Origin: Siderastrea radians
Lineage: Eukaryota > Cnidaria > Anthozoa > Scleractinia > Rhizangiidae
Length of the DNA: 64,000 bases
NCBI GenBank assembly: GCA_964017195.1
Contig: OZ024892.1
Span: forward strand, 4,198,366 to 4,262,365
Direction of reading: 5' to 3'
Shown piece by piece: positions 22,322 through 34,900 of this stretch. The position numbers and the translations under genes were made by a program. A model generated the notes under the pieces. It saw only the letters and a list, made by a program, of their open reading frames with translations, was not told the origin of the DNA and did no database searches. Every line of letters starts with the position of its first letter. Within the stretch, counting starts at the first letter, position 1.

Positions 22322-24799
22322 CGGTAGATAACAGAGAACAACAGTACTTTTTGAATGGTCCTGTTTGCTTGTTTATTTATCATACTATCGCAATAAACTT
22401 TCCCACATGTAGTAGTCATTCTTAAAAACTACCCGAAAAAATGGAATAAGGTTTTCATTGTTGTAACTTGAAAGGTGCAAAAATTGTAAAGTGCAATTTA
22501 GGTCAGAGTAAGGGTGCCCCCCAATCCTTCCACCAAAAGATGTCCCTTTCCGACCCCATAGGCATAAATGACTCAAAAACACCCTTCTTCAATCACGGTG
22601 AATTATTAGTATTAATTGATGTTTTTGCCAGGCAATTGGAACAGTGAGGGTCAAACAGGAAGCAGGTTTTTCTGAGATGGCAGGAAATGAAACTGGACCA
22701 TCTAACAAAAGGACAGGGAGTGGAAATGTAGGAGGTAAGGTATCAGCTGTCTCTCTGTTTGCTCCCATGGATAACAACAGGTGCTGTGGCAGCCAACAAA
22801 AGGGTATGACTGGTTATGGGAATGGCAATCACACTAGGTTGTGGGTTCTCCACATTGGGTACTTCCTGATGTAAGCTACATACTTGTGTGTTTCAGAAAT
22901 TTTGTCTTAAAAAGGGTAAAAAGACTTTCAATTTTGTTCTGAAAGGGGAGAGGTGTATTAAGAGAGTTCAATAGGGTATGAAGAGTCACATATTTTTATC
23001 AGAAATGGGCAAGTGTTTTGAGAAATGGGGGAGTGAACACTCTTTCCAAGCCCCTTTTCACTTGATGAAATGGCTCAGTTTTGAGCTCACTAAGAATGCT
23101 GAAAAAATACTTAAGATGCATTTTTACAGGGTAAGTCTCAAAATGAAGTAAACTATTCACAAATACCAACAGGAAAGTGCCATATTCCAAAATAAAACAA
23201 TAGACAGAGCTGTGAATAGTTCATCTTCTCACCGGTATTTGTCAATACTTAACCTAAGATTGAGGCTAACCCTGTAAGTAATGCATCTTTATAGCCTATT
23301 TGTCGAGCAGTCTTGGTGAACTTGAAACTGGTCTATTCACTGTTGTGACATTCTCTTTATTGTACACAAGGCCTTGGACGATGAAGGAAACAATCATTTT
23401 AATCAAGTGAGAGCAAGCCAAATAGATAATAAATAAACACAAATTTATATTTTAATATAGTTTAATGCAGCCAAACAAGACATTATAACACTCAAGACAC
23501 TATTGTTGGGAGGAAATTGATACATGAAACTACAGAAAAGTACAATAATATAATTATAACTGAACCTGAAGTTAAAAAAAGGCTTTACAATCATGTCCTT
23601 TAGCTACATGTCAATAAGTATTACAACTATTTTTTTTTAAAGAGAACAGAAAATAAACTTAAGTTCTTTAGCCTACTTTTTTCTACTCTCTCAGCTTCAA
23701 TAGGGAATGAAACCAATAAAGATAGCAGGGTCGAATGAATGAGAGGGAACTATCCCACTACGTTTTCTTTTGCCTGTCATGTTTTCCCTACAATATGTAT
23801 AACAGGCTTGGCCTCTTTTTACATTATTAAATACAGAGTCCCTAGATATGGGCAAGTATGTTGAGTGTTCCCCTACTTCTTAGTTCTAAGCTAGAAGCTT
23901 ATCTCTAAGAAGTTGTATGAGTAAATACAATGATAAATAAATGTTTCGTCAAGAAGTGAAATTTCTATGCTGTAAAATAATAGTGTAAGATCACTTTGAG
24001 ATAAATGTTAGTAACTTTCAATCCTTTCTGTTTATATCTGAGGTATGAGCAACCTCATCTCACCAAAAATGTTTTCCAGGATTGCTGCCACCATAGAGGA
24101 AGATCAGTTATTCCTTCAGGATTTGCCTTTTCCCCCCTCCCCCCCAAACAAGACCAAATGATAGTTGATACTCTGCAAAAGCTACACTGTGAAAATCATC
24201 ATTCATCACATATAGTTTGGTAAGTTTTTAGACAAAGTAATTACTGTAAACTCAACTTACACTCAATAATTACACCATAGACATGCTGAACAAATCATAA
24301 AAATGAGAAAATATGACGTCCCTATGGGTGTAATGTCTCAGCTTAGATGTCATCTCAGTATAATTTAATTTGGAGCTAATATAGATCTGGCACATAATTA
24401 ATGTACTGGGTATTTGAATAGCTACCCCTGTAATATATGTGGTCCAATAGGGAGTGGAGATCAGAGTACCACATTAAGAATATGATGATTATTTCATTGT
24501 TACAATATTGTCATCTTCTTGACTGTAACACTGTTCCTTTCATATAAGTAATACAAAGCACCCCAAGAAAACAATTTTTCATTTTAATTATTGTCAATAC
24601 ACTTTTATTTGTAACATAAAATAAAATGCTTGGTGAACAATTGAAAGCTAAAACCCATGATTTTCTTCACCCATTCATACCTACAGATGTAACAGAGAAA
24701 GTATTTCCCATTGTAATTTTCTATTTCACTATTACTTCTCACACTTCTCATACGTCTTGGTTTTAGCTTACAAAATTGTTATTTGTGACGCACCTTTAT
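22322..24799. other. Intergenic, no gene recognised
   Basis: AT-rich sequence. The segment 24413-24645 recurs at about 26137-26340 (shared ATACACTTTTATTT and AAAATAAAATGCTTGGTGAA). No convincing exon was identified. Confidence 0.5.
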
Positions 24800-25815
24800 T
24801 TATTCATTCATGGCAACCAAACACTAGTTCCATCAAACAACTTGATAATAGTGGAATAAAGTATAGTTACTACATTCTGAGAAAATCAAGTCATCAGTTG
24901 ATAGTATATATGAAAACTGGTGGCATTGTTATTTCAAATTATATCCTTTGCTAAATATTTCTTTCTCCATTCAAAGGGCATGGTCACAAATTTCATCATC
25001 CAAAGAAGCATTGAACGTGGGGGGATTTTCCCCAAAGAACAGGTGACCACCCTTTGCTGACTGGCCAGGTGGTCAGAGGCGTCAGGTGCCTGGACCCTGT
25101 ATGTTAAAGACCTTTTCGAGAGGCACCTTGATACAATTAAGTGGCCTCATCTACAGGTAAGAATTGACAATTACTTTGTGGTTTTCACCGTTTCACATGA
25201 GACTCCTATGATAGCCCTGTTGTTTCTTCATTTATCAATATTACTGTACTTTCTCTAATGTATACAGAGTTTACAGATTAACCTTAAGGTGACTTTTAAA
25301 GTCACTAACAAAGATAATGTCCTAAAAATTGTCTGAAATATAATGTAATATGCATTATTTTCAGTGACTTGAGAACTGCAGAACAGAGAACAAGATATCT
25401 GAAAAACATACCATCCAATAATTACAATTTCCGGCTGGTTGAGCCACAAAAAAACCTCACATCAGCTGAGGATTGCCTGGAGTTTGCTAAAGAAGAATGC
25501 ATGAAATTCTTCAATGACTTTCCACTAAAAAAGCTGGGAAAGTCAGTAGCAGAAATAGAGAAAGGGAAAATGAGATACTGCATTTGCTGAACTTAAACCC
25601 TCCAAATGCATTCATTACAATTTTATTGTCCACCATAATGAATGGCAGAGCAGCCCCAACCAAGTTTATGCCCCAACAGACTGTATGTGGAAATGAATTT
25701 TTTAGCTAAATGAATTGAGATTCCAAGTGCCTCAGTTCCCTTTATTTAACTGAGTTTAAACTTTGCAAAAGTTGTTGAAAGCAAAGCAGTCACTTTTCCC
25801 CTTAAAAACTTAAGG
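24800..25815 (+). pseudogene. Broken copy of the tyrosine-recombinase-like exons
   Basis: This 1-kb segment matches 33920-34970 in both exons and introns. The first exon equivalent (about 24982-25155) contains the same SIERGGIFPK stretch but has a TGA where the intact copy has a CGT codon, plus extra bases near GATACAATTAAGTGG. The second exon equivalent (about 25366-25575) remains mostly open, with TAEQRTRYLKNIPS and NLTSAEDCLEFA. It is a duplicated, decayed fragment without the neighbouring exons. Confidence 0.7.
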
Positions 25816-28135
25816 ATAGGCATTTTAATTGATGAAAAAGGGGGTCACATTTCACTGAGAGGTGCCAAAAGCATACTGTTTTGAGTAACTTCTCAGTCCA
25901 AGACACTCTTTCCAACTTTATAATCCATATGTGTAGAACTGTGGAGTTTATATATCGGAACAGCTCATCGAAAAGAAACTGTTTTGCAGTTTACAACGGC
26001 ACACAAGGGAAAAAAGGATGTGATTTCAACATCCAACAAATGGCAGAATTTTCGTCCTGCAAAGGCTATTTCTTAAAGTGTTTAAGTTCATATCACATGA
26101 ATTGCAAATTATTTAAAGGTATGTGGGGAGGGGGGTATATGAAGCTACCCCTATTATGTATGTAGACAAATAAGCAGTGGGGAGTACTAAGAATATGATG
26201 GTCATTCAATGTTACAATATTGACTGTAACTATTCCTTTGATGTATTAAAGTAATACAAAGCAGCCCAAAAAACAATTTATCATTCTGACTATTGTCAAT
26301 ACACTTTTATTTTTAACATAAAATAAAATGCTTGGTGAACAAAAGAAGCCAATAAACATGATTTTCTTTGTCCATTTCTTTACCTACAGATGTAGTAGAG
26401 AAGGGATTTCTCATTGTTGCTATTTCACTATAATTGAATTATTTCATGGCATTGTGTTACATTACAAGGTTCAGGGTTTTGACTCACATGCCAAGATTTC
26501 TCTAGATGAGTCCTGTATTTTTTCTTGTTGTATTATGTTCCTTTTATTGCAGTTGCAGTCTTTGCTAGTTGCCAGAGACAGCTACAAACAGTGGCATAGG
26601 ATGTCTTTGACAGTGCCACAGGAAAAGTTGAAGGCATTTGCCCTTGCCCTACTCCAAATACAGTGTGCCCCATCCGATCCACCATTATGAGTAAGTACAT
26701 TAATGGAACAAAGGAGACTAATGTCGCGCATGCGCACAATTCTATTTGAAATGCCTTGAATTTCATTCGAAACGCGGGAAAAGAGGAGATGGCGACGGTC
26801 GTGCTGACAGCCTTGATTTCATTGAATGTTTATCCTGTGTTCTGGGGCAAAGGACGCCGTAAGAATGTATAGTTGTTGAATAACTTCCAAATTTAGGTCA
26901 TCATCTCAGCTTTTCCGTCAAGATAATTCATCGTGAGGAAAATCGCAGCAAGGGATTGCAAATCTGAGAAATGAGACGAGTCAGAAAAGGCGACGGTGAA
27001 TTGAAAACTCGTGATAAGCAGACGAAAGTTTTGCCTTCCTGTCTTTGTTCTTCATCATCTTAACAGACTTCAACGCAAGACCAAGTACTGTTTAACAATA
27101 AAGTAAGTTGAACGTGAATGGAAATGCGTAATGTTTGTCGCATTGAGGGATAATTTGTGCTTGAAAGGGGCAGTAAGACAAATTCCTTGACAAGAGGAAG
27201 GTAAAAAGTGGCGTCCGCCTCGTAAACTACATGTTTTGGGGTTGTGAATGATTTCTGACGTTAAAAAAACGGAACATATAGCCGAGACAAAAGTAAAAAT
27301 CGATACGATCAAGGAATTATATGGCTTTTGCTGCTTAAGCGAAAATATTGTGCCCAGACGCAAGCAGTTAACAGCGCAACTGCAATAGAAAAGCTCAATT
27401 TTATTCCAAACAAATTTTTGCTTCAAGTATCTGAGACTTTTGTCGTGGGTTTTGGTACACGAAATCCCTTTTGCTGGTAACAGTTTATTAATTAAGGAAG
27501 CGACTTTTCAAGAAAAGATATTGATAAAAGTGGCAGGGCTCAACAGAGAGTCGTCAAGGTGTCTATCACTGTCAACGACATACGATGAAAATTACGCTAC
27601 GGTCGCACCTCAGTCTACTTTGCTTCGTTCATTCATTTGGCTACTTTGATTTCTAAAAACTCCAGCCATGAAACAGTATGAAATATTGATTCTTATCGGG
27701 TTTTTTTTAATTGTATTGCCACGATTTGTAAAAAGGAAACCCAACAAGATGACGCGCCAGCAGAAAACTGTGAAAAAAATAACTCGAATCTTGTCGCCAG
27801 ATAGGTGTTGTTTGGGCTATATATCCTACAATAGGGCTTGGTACAGCGATCGCTTTCAACCGAGAATAGAATAATAAGGTAAGAATAAGTTAGGCTAAAC
27901 AGTGTTAACTTTAAAGTGGCAAGGCGTGCGGAAAGGAACGGGGAAAGCGAGGCTCAAGAACATCAAAATAAGTTCCGCGAGATGAAAGAAACAAGGACAA
28001 GAGCTGCAGCTGTTATCAATAAAAGCACGCGGAATGAGAAATTTAAACTTAAAGTGATCGGTACTTCACCAAAAACCTACGAATTAGTTATAATACTGAA
28101 GAAAACTACCCAATTAGTGATGTTCTAGGAACTAT
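25816..28135. other. Intergenic with duplicated block, no gene recognised
   Basis: Block 26137-26340 repeats 24413-24645. GC-richer sequence around 26770-26880 with an ATG in good context could be a promoter and 5' exon, but nothing recognisable is encoded. ORFs at 27440-28130 are unassigned. Confidence 0.4.
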
Positions 28136-28800
28136 TTAAAGTTTATTAACTTTAACTTTAACTTAACTTTAACTTTATTATTTCTATAGCGCAAAAATCC
28201 ATGCATATATGATCTAATGCGCTTTACATAAATAGTTATCATAGTATTACAACAATAATGTACTTATAAAAATTATTCATATTTATATATACCTATAAAA
28301 AAACCGATGTCATTGAAATCGCGTAAAAAACTTAACTTAAAAAAAAAAAAAAAAAAGATTAAAAGCCCCCAATACACATTTCGCCCCTGTCTATCTTATA
28401 TAAAAATCTATGTTAAAAACACTACGAACACAAATTATATGCTAATTTAAAAAAATGAGTTTTTAACTGTGACTTAAAACTTTTTAAATTGTCCAAAGTT
28501 CTCAAATCATCTGGGAGGGCGTTCCACAAAGTTGGTGCAGCGGCAAGGAACGCCCTGTCTCCTGTTGTCTTCTTCATTTTACGTGGCTGATCGAGCAGAA
28601 AGTGCTTTGTATTTGAACGAAGCATAGAAGTTGACTTTGGCTTGAGTCTTATTAACTGACTAATATATGTGGGGGCACTACCATGTATAGCCTTGAATGT
28701 GAATACAACTATTTTAAACATTATACGGTACTTAACAGGTAGCCAATGCAGGTCTTTCATAACCGGAACAATACATAGAAATTTTAAGGAACAATACATA
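28136..28800 (-). mobile_element. 5'-truncated LINE, C-terminal end of reverse-transcriptase ORF
   Basis: The minus-strand ORF 28799-28422 encodes the characteristic tail of CR1/L2-type ORF2: DLHWLPVKYRIMFKI, GSAPTYISQLI, AAPTLWNALPDDLR and LKSFKSQLKTHFF. The catalytic RT motifs are missing because of 5' truncation. The 3' end carries short TTAACTTTAAC-type tandem repeats at 28136-28180. It is a different subfamily from the copy at 10750. Confidence 0.82.
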
Positions 28801-29142
28801 GAAATTTCACCTCCATGTCTTTTAAAGAGACCTATTCTTAATGTGTCGAATTTGCTCTTTACATGTTAAGCTTAAAGTACATTGAGTTGTATTAATTTTT
28901 ATGATTGTACACTGTGTTTAATACTAAACAACATTTGGTTCTCTTTTATTCAAAAAAATACACATAACCTATCTAGAAGATCACTAAAATTGTAGAAAAG
29001 CCGCTCTTTCTTTTCTTGCCTAAAATACTAATAACTATATTTGTAACATGAACTCTCAGTATGAAAAAGAACACATGCACATGATTTTGGTTTGTCTTTC
29101 TTGGGAATTTGTCTGAATTCACACAAAGACCAACAACTCCAA

Positions 29143-29560
29143 GCTGGCTTGATAGCTCAGTTGGTAAGAGTGCTGCACTGCTATCATAAATAAATAAATA
29201 AATAAATAAACAAACACTTTATTTCAGTAGGGTGCATAATTACAGTCAAACTGTAGTCTCCCTTATGGCCCTACGAAACATCCAGGTCGAATTGGAATTT
29301 GGAAATGTTGGTTTTTATGGAGGGAGGAAAAGCAGAGTACCCGGAGAAAACCCTCGGAGCAAGGACGAGAACCAACAACAAACTCAACCCACATAAATTA
29401 TGACACCGGGACCGGGAATCGAACCCAGGCCACACTGGTGGAAGGCGAGTGCTCTCACCACTGTGCCATCCCTGCTCCCCCATTGGGTTTACATGTATAT
29501 CCCAACCAAGCCTGTATTTTTTCAGACTTTTTTTGCAGTTGCCTAAGTTGCACACACAGC
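29143..29560 (+). mobile_element. tRNA-derived SINE interrupted by a second SINE
   Basis: The outer element begins GGCTTGATAGCTCAGTTGGT (an A-box) and breaks off at about 29186. Its tRNA-like 3' half resumes at about 29480 with GGGTTTACA and CCAACCAAGCC, which pairs with the 5' GGCTTG, followed by CTGTATTTTTTCAG. The material between is the inner SINE described separately. Confidence 0.6.
29187..29480 (-). mobile_element. Inner tRNA-related SINE
   Basis: On the minus strand the element starts at the tRNA-like head GGGATGGCACAGTGGTGAGA, has a B-box GGTTCGATTCC, a body with TTGGTTCTCGTCCTTGCTCC and a (TTTA)n tail (29190-29215). Similar heads are common in coral genomes, to my knowledge. Confidence 0.72.
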
Positions 29561-31134
29561 TGCCATGGTCTTCCATTTTGTTAAACTCCTAATCTGCTAA
29601 AATGAAAACCTAGAGTATGTGGGACCAGTTAGGGACTCGTCAGTTTTCTAAAGGAGCAGGGGGAGGGCAATGAAATGTTATGGACCCAAAATCAATTTTG
29701 ACCCCTCAGAGGACTGGTTGTTTTGGATGACCATAAGACAAGGCAAGTTCCTTTACTTCCTTTAACAAACTTAGGAGGACAACAAGGACAAAGTTACAAG
29801 TTACAAGTTAAAGTTAGAGTTGCCAAGTTTTACTTGCCATTTCTAACCACTTGCAATGTATTTTGTGGAGTCAGCTTCTTGAAAACTTACTGACAAGACA
29901 ACAACTATGTGAAAATCCTTTGGTTCACAAATGTTCTCTAAGAAATTGAATCAACAGCCCAAACATAAGCTCATGAACTTATATTCAAGGTTACTGGGTG
30001 CTGGTCTTCTTTAAAATCTCCTCCTGAAAGAAAAGGTTTCAAGACTGGTAAGACTGATGGAAAACTATGATAGGTGCTAACTGTGTACATAACCTAAGGC
30101 TTCCTGTTGCCATTAAAATTAGACTCCTTTATTTAAAATTTTAAAGGGTAGCTCTTTCAGAAGTCAAGGCATTTACTATCAATAGGAGCCCTTATAGTGT
30201 TAGAGAATAATTATGCATCGTAATTGTCCAATCAGGATAAAGCAAGACTTTCCTGGGATAAACCTATTAATATTAATCGATTCATAAGTGAGGTGCCAAG
30301 TAACGGTCGAGTTGCTTTTTGATGCTTCATGTTGTGTGTGAGCGTGTGAATTAAGATACTGATTTTTAGATGCTCGCAGACCACTTCACTTGGAACTAAT
30401 ACCAGGATTCTACTGCCCTGAATAAAATTATACAACATAACCACCTTTCTGTCAAAAAACTAAGGTAGTTTTAGATTATGCAAGGCAAAAATTGACGGCA
30501 AAAACACTTTACTGGTGACAAACACAAATCAAATCATACAAAACTGAGTTAATTCCAACAAGGAATTCTTTGGTGTAAATAAGGCAACAAGAGGCCCATT
30601 GGCTAATGAGACAAGACTCTTCCTTTACAAATTTTAACGGCCAAAAAGTCAATGTTTGTAAACATCAAATGTTCTCTTTATGTCCTTAAATTTCTTCAAG
30701 CAAAATTATTTTGCATTTCCACTTTCACAAATGGCCTTTTGGGTCATTATAAAAAAACTTAAACAGTCCATCGGATGACTACAGAATGAAAAAACCTCTA
30801 AATGAAGATCAAACGGAAAACCGAGCGAGGTCCTTGTAAAATTATTAGCTGAAAGTGTGAACTGAAATGATATTGTACAAGTTTATTTTAATGTTATTTT
30901 AGCTGAAATAATTCCCGTCTGCCTGCATTGTTAATCAACTAGTGATTAACTGCAGGTCTTCTACAGTAGTTTCATGGTTTTTTGTACCTCTTTGACTCTG
31001 AGATTACTTGACCGCTGAGTCAGACCGCCACGGCCCCTTCAAACAAGGAAAGTTCACTGATCGATTGATGTGTAGCAAAAGCTAACAAAAACTTTCAAGG
31101 GAACACTAATTTTTAAAATTGTGAGTAGGATAGC
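29561..31134. other. Intergenic, no gene recognised
   Basis: AT-rich, with no convincing exon on either strand. Confidence 0.4.
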
Positions 31135-31433
31135 TTACCTGCTTCGGTAAAAACGGCAGCTGTAAGACTTCGAATATCCCTGTCCTTTCAGTCTTTGAAT
31201 CCCTCCTGATTTTATTATGACATCTAATCTTGTCTCCCTCACTTCATAGAACCATATATTTTCTTGCGGTGTGAAGGAAAAATTTTCCTGCTCACAAATG
31301 CAAAAGCCCGTGCTAAACACTCGTTTTCCGCTTTAAAATACCTTAAACCAATTTCTTTACGCCACCGAGAAGTTAGAAAAGCGCCTGGAATTGCCATTTG
31401 TACCAAAAAGGTTAAGAATAAGTGATCAAGCAA
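31135..31433 (-). CDS. Possible first exon of an unknown minus-strand gene
   Basis: Two overlapping frames have ATGs at 31433 and 31320, and a GTAAGC donor follows at 31134. Just upstream a CCGCCATCTTTG sequence (31459-31470) resembles a YY1 site, which often marks TATA-less animal promoters. The 31320 frame stays open to the donor. No homology was recognised and no downstream exon was found, so this is only a suggestion. Confidence 0.25.
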
Positions 31434-31914
31434 TGAAAACTACGTCTTTTACTCAGGCCGCCATCTTTGTTTATTTCACTGGCGCGCACGTTTCAGGAAT
31501 CTGGGTACTAGGAAAATGATTAACCAATCAGACAAAAGTCTCCTTTGTTCATTAATGGACTGTGCATTTGGGTGAGTAGATTTTAATATTACACGGTGCT
31601 AGCTGCCATTCAGTTTTAAAGAAACTGGTTCTACAAGGAAATTAGCTAGCCAGTGATAAAGCAAAAGGTTTTCATGCCCGTTTTCTTCCAGACATTTTGA
31701 AACTTTGAGTAGCCGGTTATCATTACTGTAATTGCATTTGTAAAAGCTTAAATTTCATAATTTAAGAACCTGTTACCATGAGAAAAGCACAGGGATGTTG
31801 GTCACGGCTCTTACTTCAAAATATGTAACAGAAGAGCTGGTTGATAGCACAATGCAAGGTTTTGGCACCCAAGAAAAGATCAGCACTCCAGTAACAACCT
31901 CGTCTCCCCCCAGA

Positions 31915-34900
31915 AAATGTATCCTGGTGTGGCAGTTGTCCTAAAACAATATTTTAAAGCCCACCATGAGGAGAGGATCAGCTTTAGCAAAAGTCCCCTG
32001 CTCCCCCAAGACGTGTAGAGCATCTGATAGATGTGTGTGGGATTGACACTCCACAACAGCTACAAAGTAAGAATTTGCTATTGGTATAATTATACAGTCA
32101 CACACAATAATTTTTTAAGGCCCAGATTCATTGTTATGTTGCTCATTATTTTGCATGTACTACTTGACAGTCTCTTAATCAATTAGTAAGTTGATGTGTT
32201 GGTAAATAAAAAAAAATTAAAATTGTCTGTTTGTAGCCAAAAAAATATACATTCACACACACACCATCAAGTTGTTAAGGCCTATTCATTGTTATGTGGC
32301 CCATTATGAATTATCAGCCTGATGTACAACTTGACAGTGTCGTAATAATTTTTTAAGACCTACCTACAACATTTCATAATTACTTTTTTTCCCGCTGCTT
32401 TTATGCTCTCCGTGTCATTCCACTCGGGCAGCAGGGGGCGGGGGGGGGGGGGGGGGGAGTTTCACCAGACCGAGGCACTGCCCTGCTGTTCTGGAGCTCC
32501 TCTCACAATTTGAAAGGCCTCCACCACGACCTGGGCACCTGACCTTGGGGGCCCTAAACTTCAAGTAAGTCTAATAGCAATATCATTATAGCTAATGCAA
32601 TAACATAAATTATAGAAAACAAAATTAAAAAGAATTTCACCATATTATGATTCCAAAATCCCTGTCTTAAATTTATGTTTCAGCAAAGACAACGATGGAC
32701 AGCTGTCCATGACGTTGGACTTTACCTATGAGAAACAGAATGCCACCAATGCAATGCACAGGTAAATTCAAAGAGTTGTCAATAAGTATCGTAATTCATT
32801 CTTCAATAATTTTTTACCTTTCAATAAATAATATTTATGTTAATGTGTTCACCTAGACGGCCATTTCATTTCACACCACCGCAAGATGGTTCACCGCATG
32901 ATGCCGCAAAACTTGGTTTCCTCTTGCTTGCTGTTCGGGGGGCCTTTGTCCTTCCAGGACAGCAAGTGTTCGCAGAAGGAAACTTTCTGCTCAAAGCTGA
33001 GGCCAGAGCCTGGCCGTTACTTTGCCAGGCGGACCAGTCAACTGGCGATTTGAAGGTAAGAGTCAACTGTTGTATTTTAAACCCATGAAATATTATTATA
33101 TATGCATATAGGGCACACTTCTCAAAAAGTAAGAAAAGTTGAAGATTCAAATAATATCAGCCAAGCTTACAATAAACATTATATTGTACTGAAATGCACC
33201 ACCACATGCACTAGGTCCAGGCCCCAGCCCCATTAGCAGGATTGCAAATAGCAACATTGTAAATGTATATATTGTTGTTAAATGTTTCCTTTGGTTGAAA
33301 GATTTTCAAGGGAGGTTGATTTTTGTTTCCTCTTGTCTTAGATTCATTACCACAATCCAAGACGAAGAAAACAAAAATGAAACTGATTTGATCACTTTCA
33401 AACCAACAGCAGGTGCACTTTGCGCCCACACCCACTTGTAAGTGAGTTGCAATAAAACTGTAGACTGCAATATCGTGGTGCATGTCGATTACCGTACACT
33501 GTGCAAAATGTTATCAGAAAATCATTACGTATAATTCCGAGAGTTGTCTTCTCCCCAGATTTTGTACAATTTTATTGTTGACTATACAATGTCATGTTTA
33601 TAGCTTGACTATACAAATACACATTGCAGTGTTAGTTTTTTTCTTTTACACACAGAACAACTCTCCCTTAAAGAGTGTCAGAGATGCATTTAGAGCAGTG
33701 GTATTGAAAGCGGGCTTTGATGATAAAAAGGTTACACACCACTGTAACCGTGCAGTAAGTTAATATTAGTTGCTCTTTTCTATCAGAAAAAATTTGGTTT
33801 CTTTCTCAGGATATAAAATGATTTGATTTGATTTGGTTCAGTTTTGATAAAAAAGTAATAGGCGATATAACTTAGTCTTTAACCTTAGTCTGCTCAAAAA
33901 GATAATTATTTTTCAAGAATTTATTCACGTACAGCAACCAAAGGCTAGTTCCATCAAACAACTTGATAACAGTTGAATAAAGCATAGTTACTTAACTTGA
34001 GCAAAATATTTCTTTCTCCATTTACAGGGAATGGCAACAAACTTCATTATTCAAAGAAGTATAGAACGTGGGGGGATTTTCCCCAAGGAAGAGGTGGCCA
34101 CCCTTTGCCGTCTGGCCGGGTGGTCAGAGGCTTCAGGTGCATGGACACTTTATGTCAAAGATGTGTTTGAGAGGCACCTTGATACAAGTGGCCTAATCTA
34201 CAGGTAAGAATTCAAAACTTCTTTCTGGTTTTCACCGTTTCACATGAGACTCCTATGATAGCCCTGTTGTTTCTTCATTTATCAATATTACTGTACTTTC
34301 TCTAATGTATACAGAGTTTGCAGATTAACCTTAATTGTGACTTTTAAAGTCACTAACAAAGACAACTTCCTAAAAATTGTCTGAAATATGATGTAATATG
34401 CATTATTTTCAGTGACCTGAGAACTGCAGAACAGAGGTCAAGATATTTAAAAACGATACCTTCAAATTATAATTTCCGGCTAATTGAGCCTCAAAAGAAC
34501 CTGACATCAGCTGAGGATTGCCTGGAGTTTGGGAAACAAGAATACACCAACTTCTTCAATGACTTCCCAGTAAAAAAGCTGGGAAAGTCAATAGCAGAAA
34601 TAGAGAAAGGTAAAATGAGATACTGCATTATTTTGCTGAACTTAAACCCTCCAAAATGCATTTATTACAAATTTACTGTGCACCATAATGAATGGCAGGA
34701 AGCCCCAACCAAGTTTATGCCCCAACAGACTGATGATGACTTCCACTAAGGTTGTCAAAACATCGGTCAATGTCACCACAAGCACTCCTTCTCAGGACTA
34801 CACTCACCCGGACGATCATAATTTACCGACTTAAGACTGTATGTGGACGTGAATTTTTTAGCTAAATGAATTGTGATTCCGAGTGCCTCATTTCCCTTTA

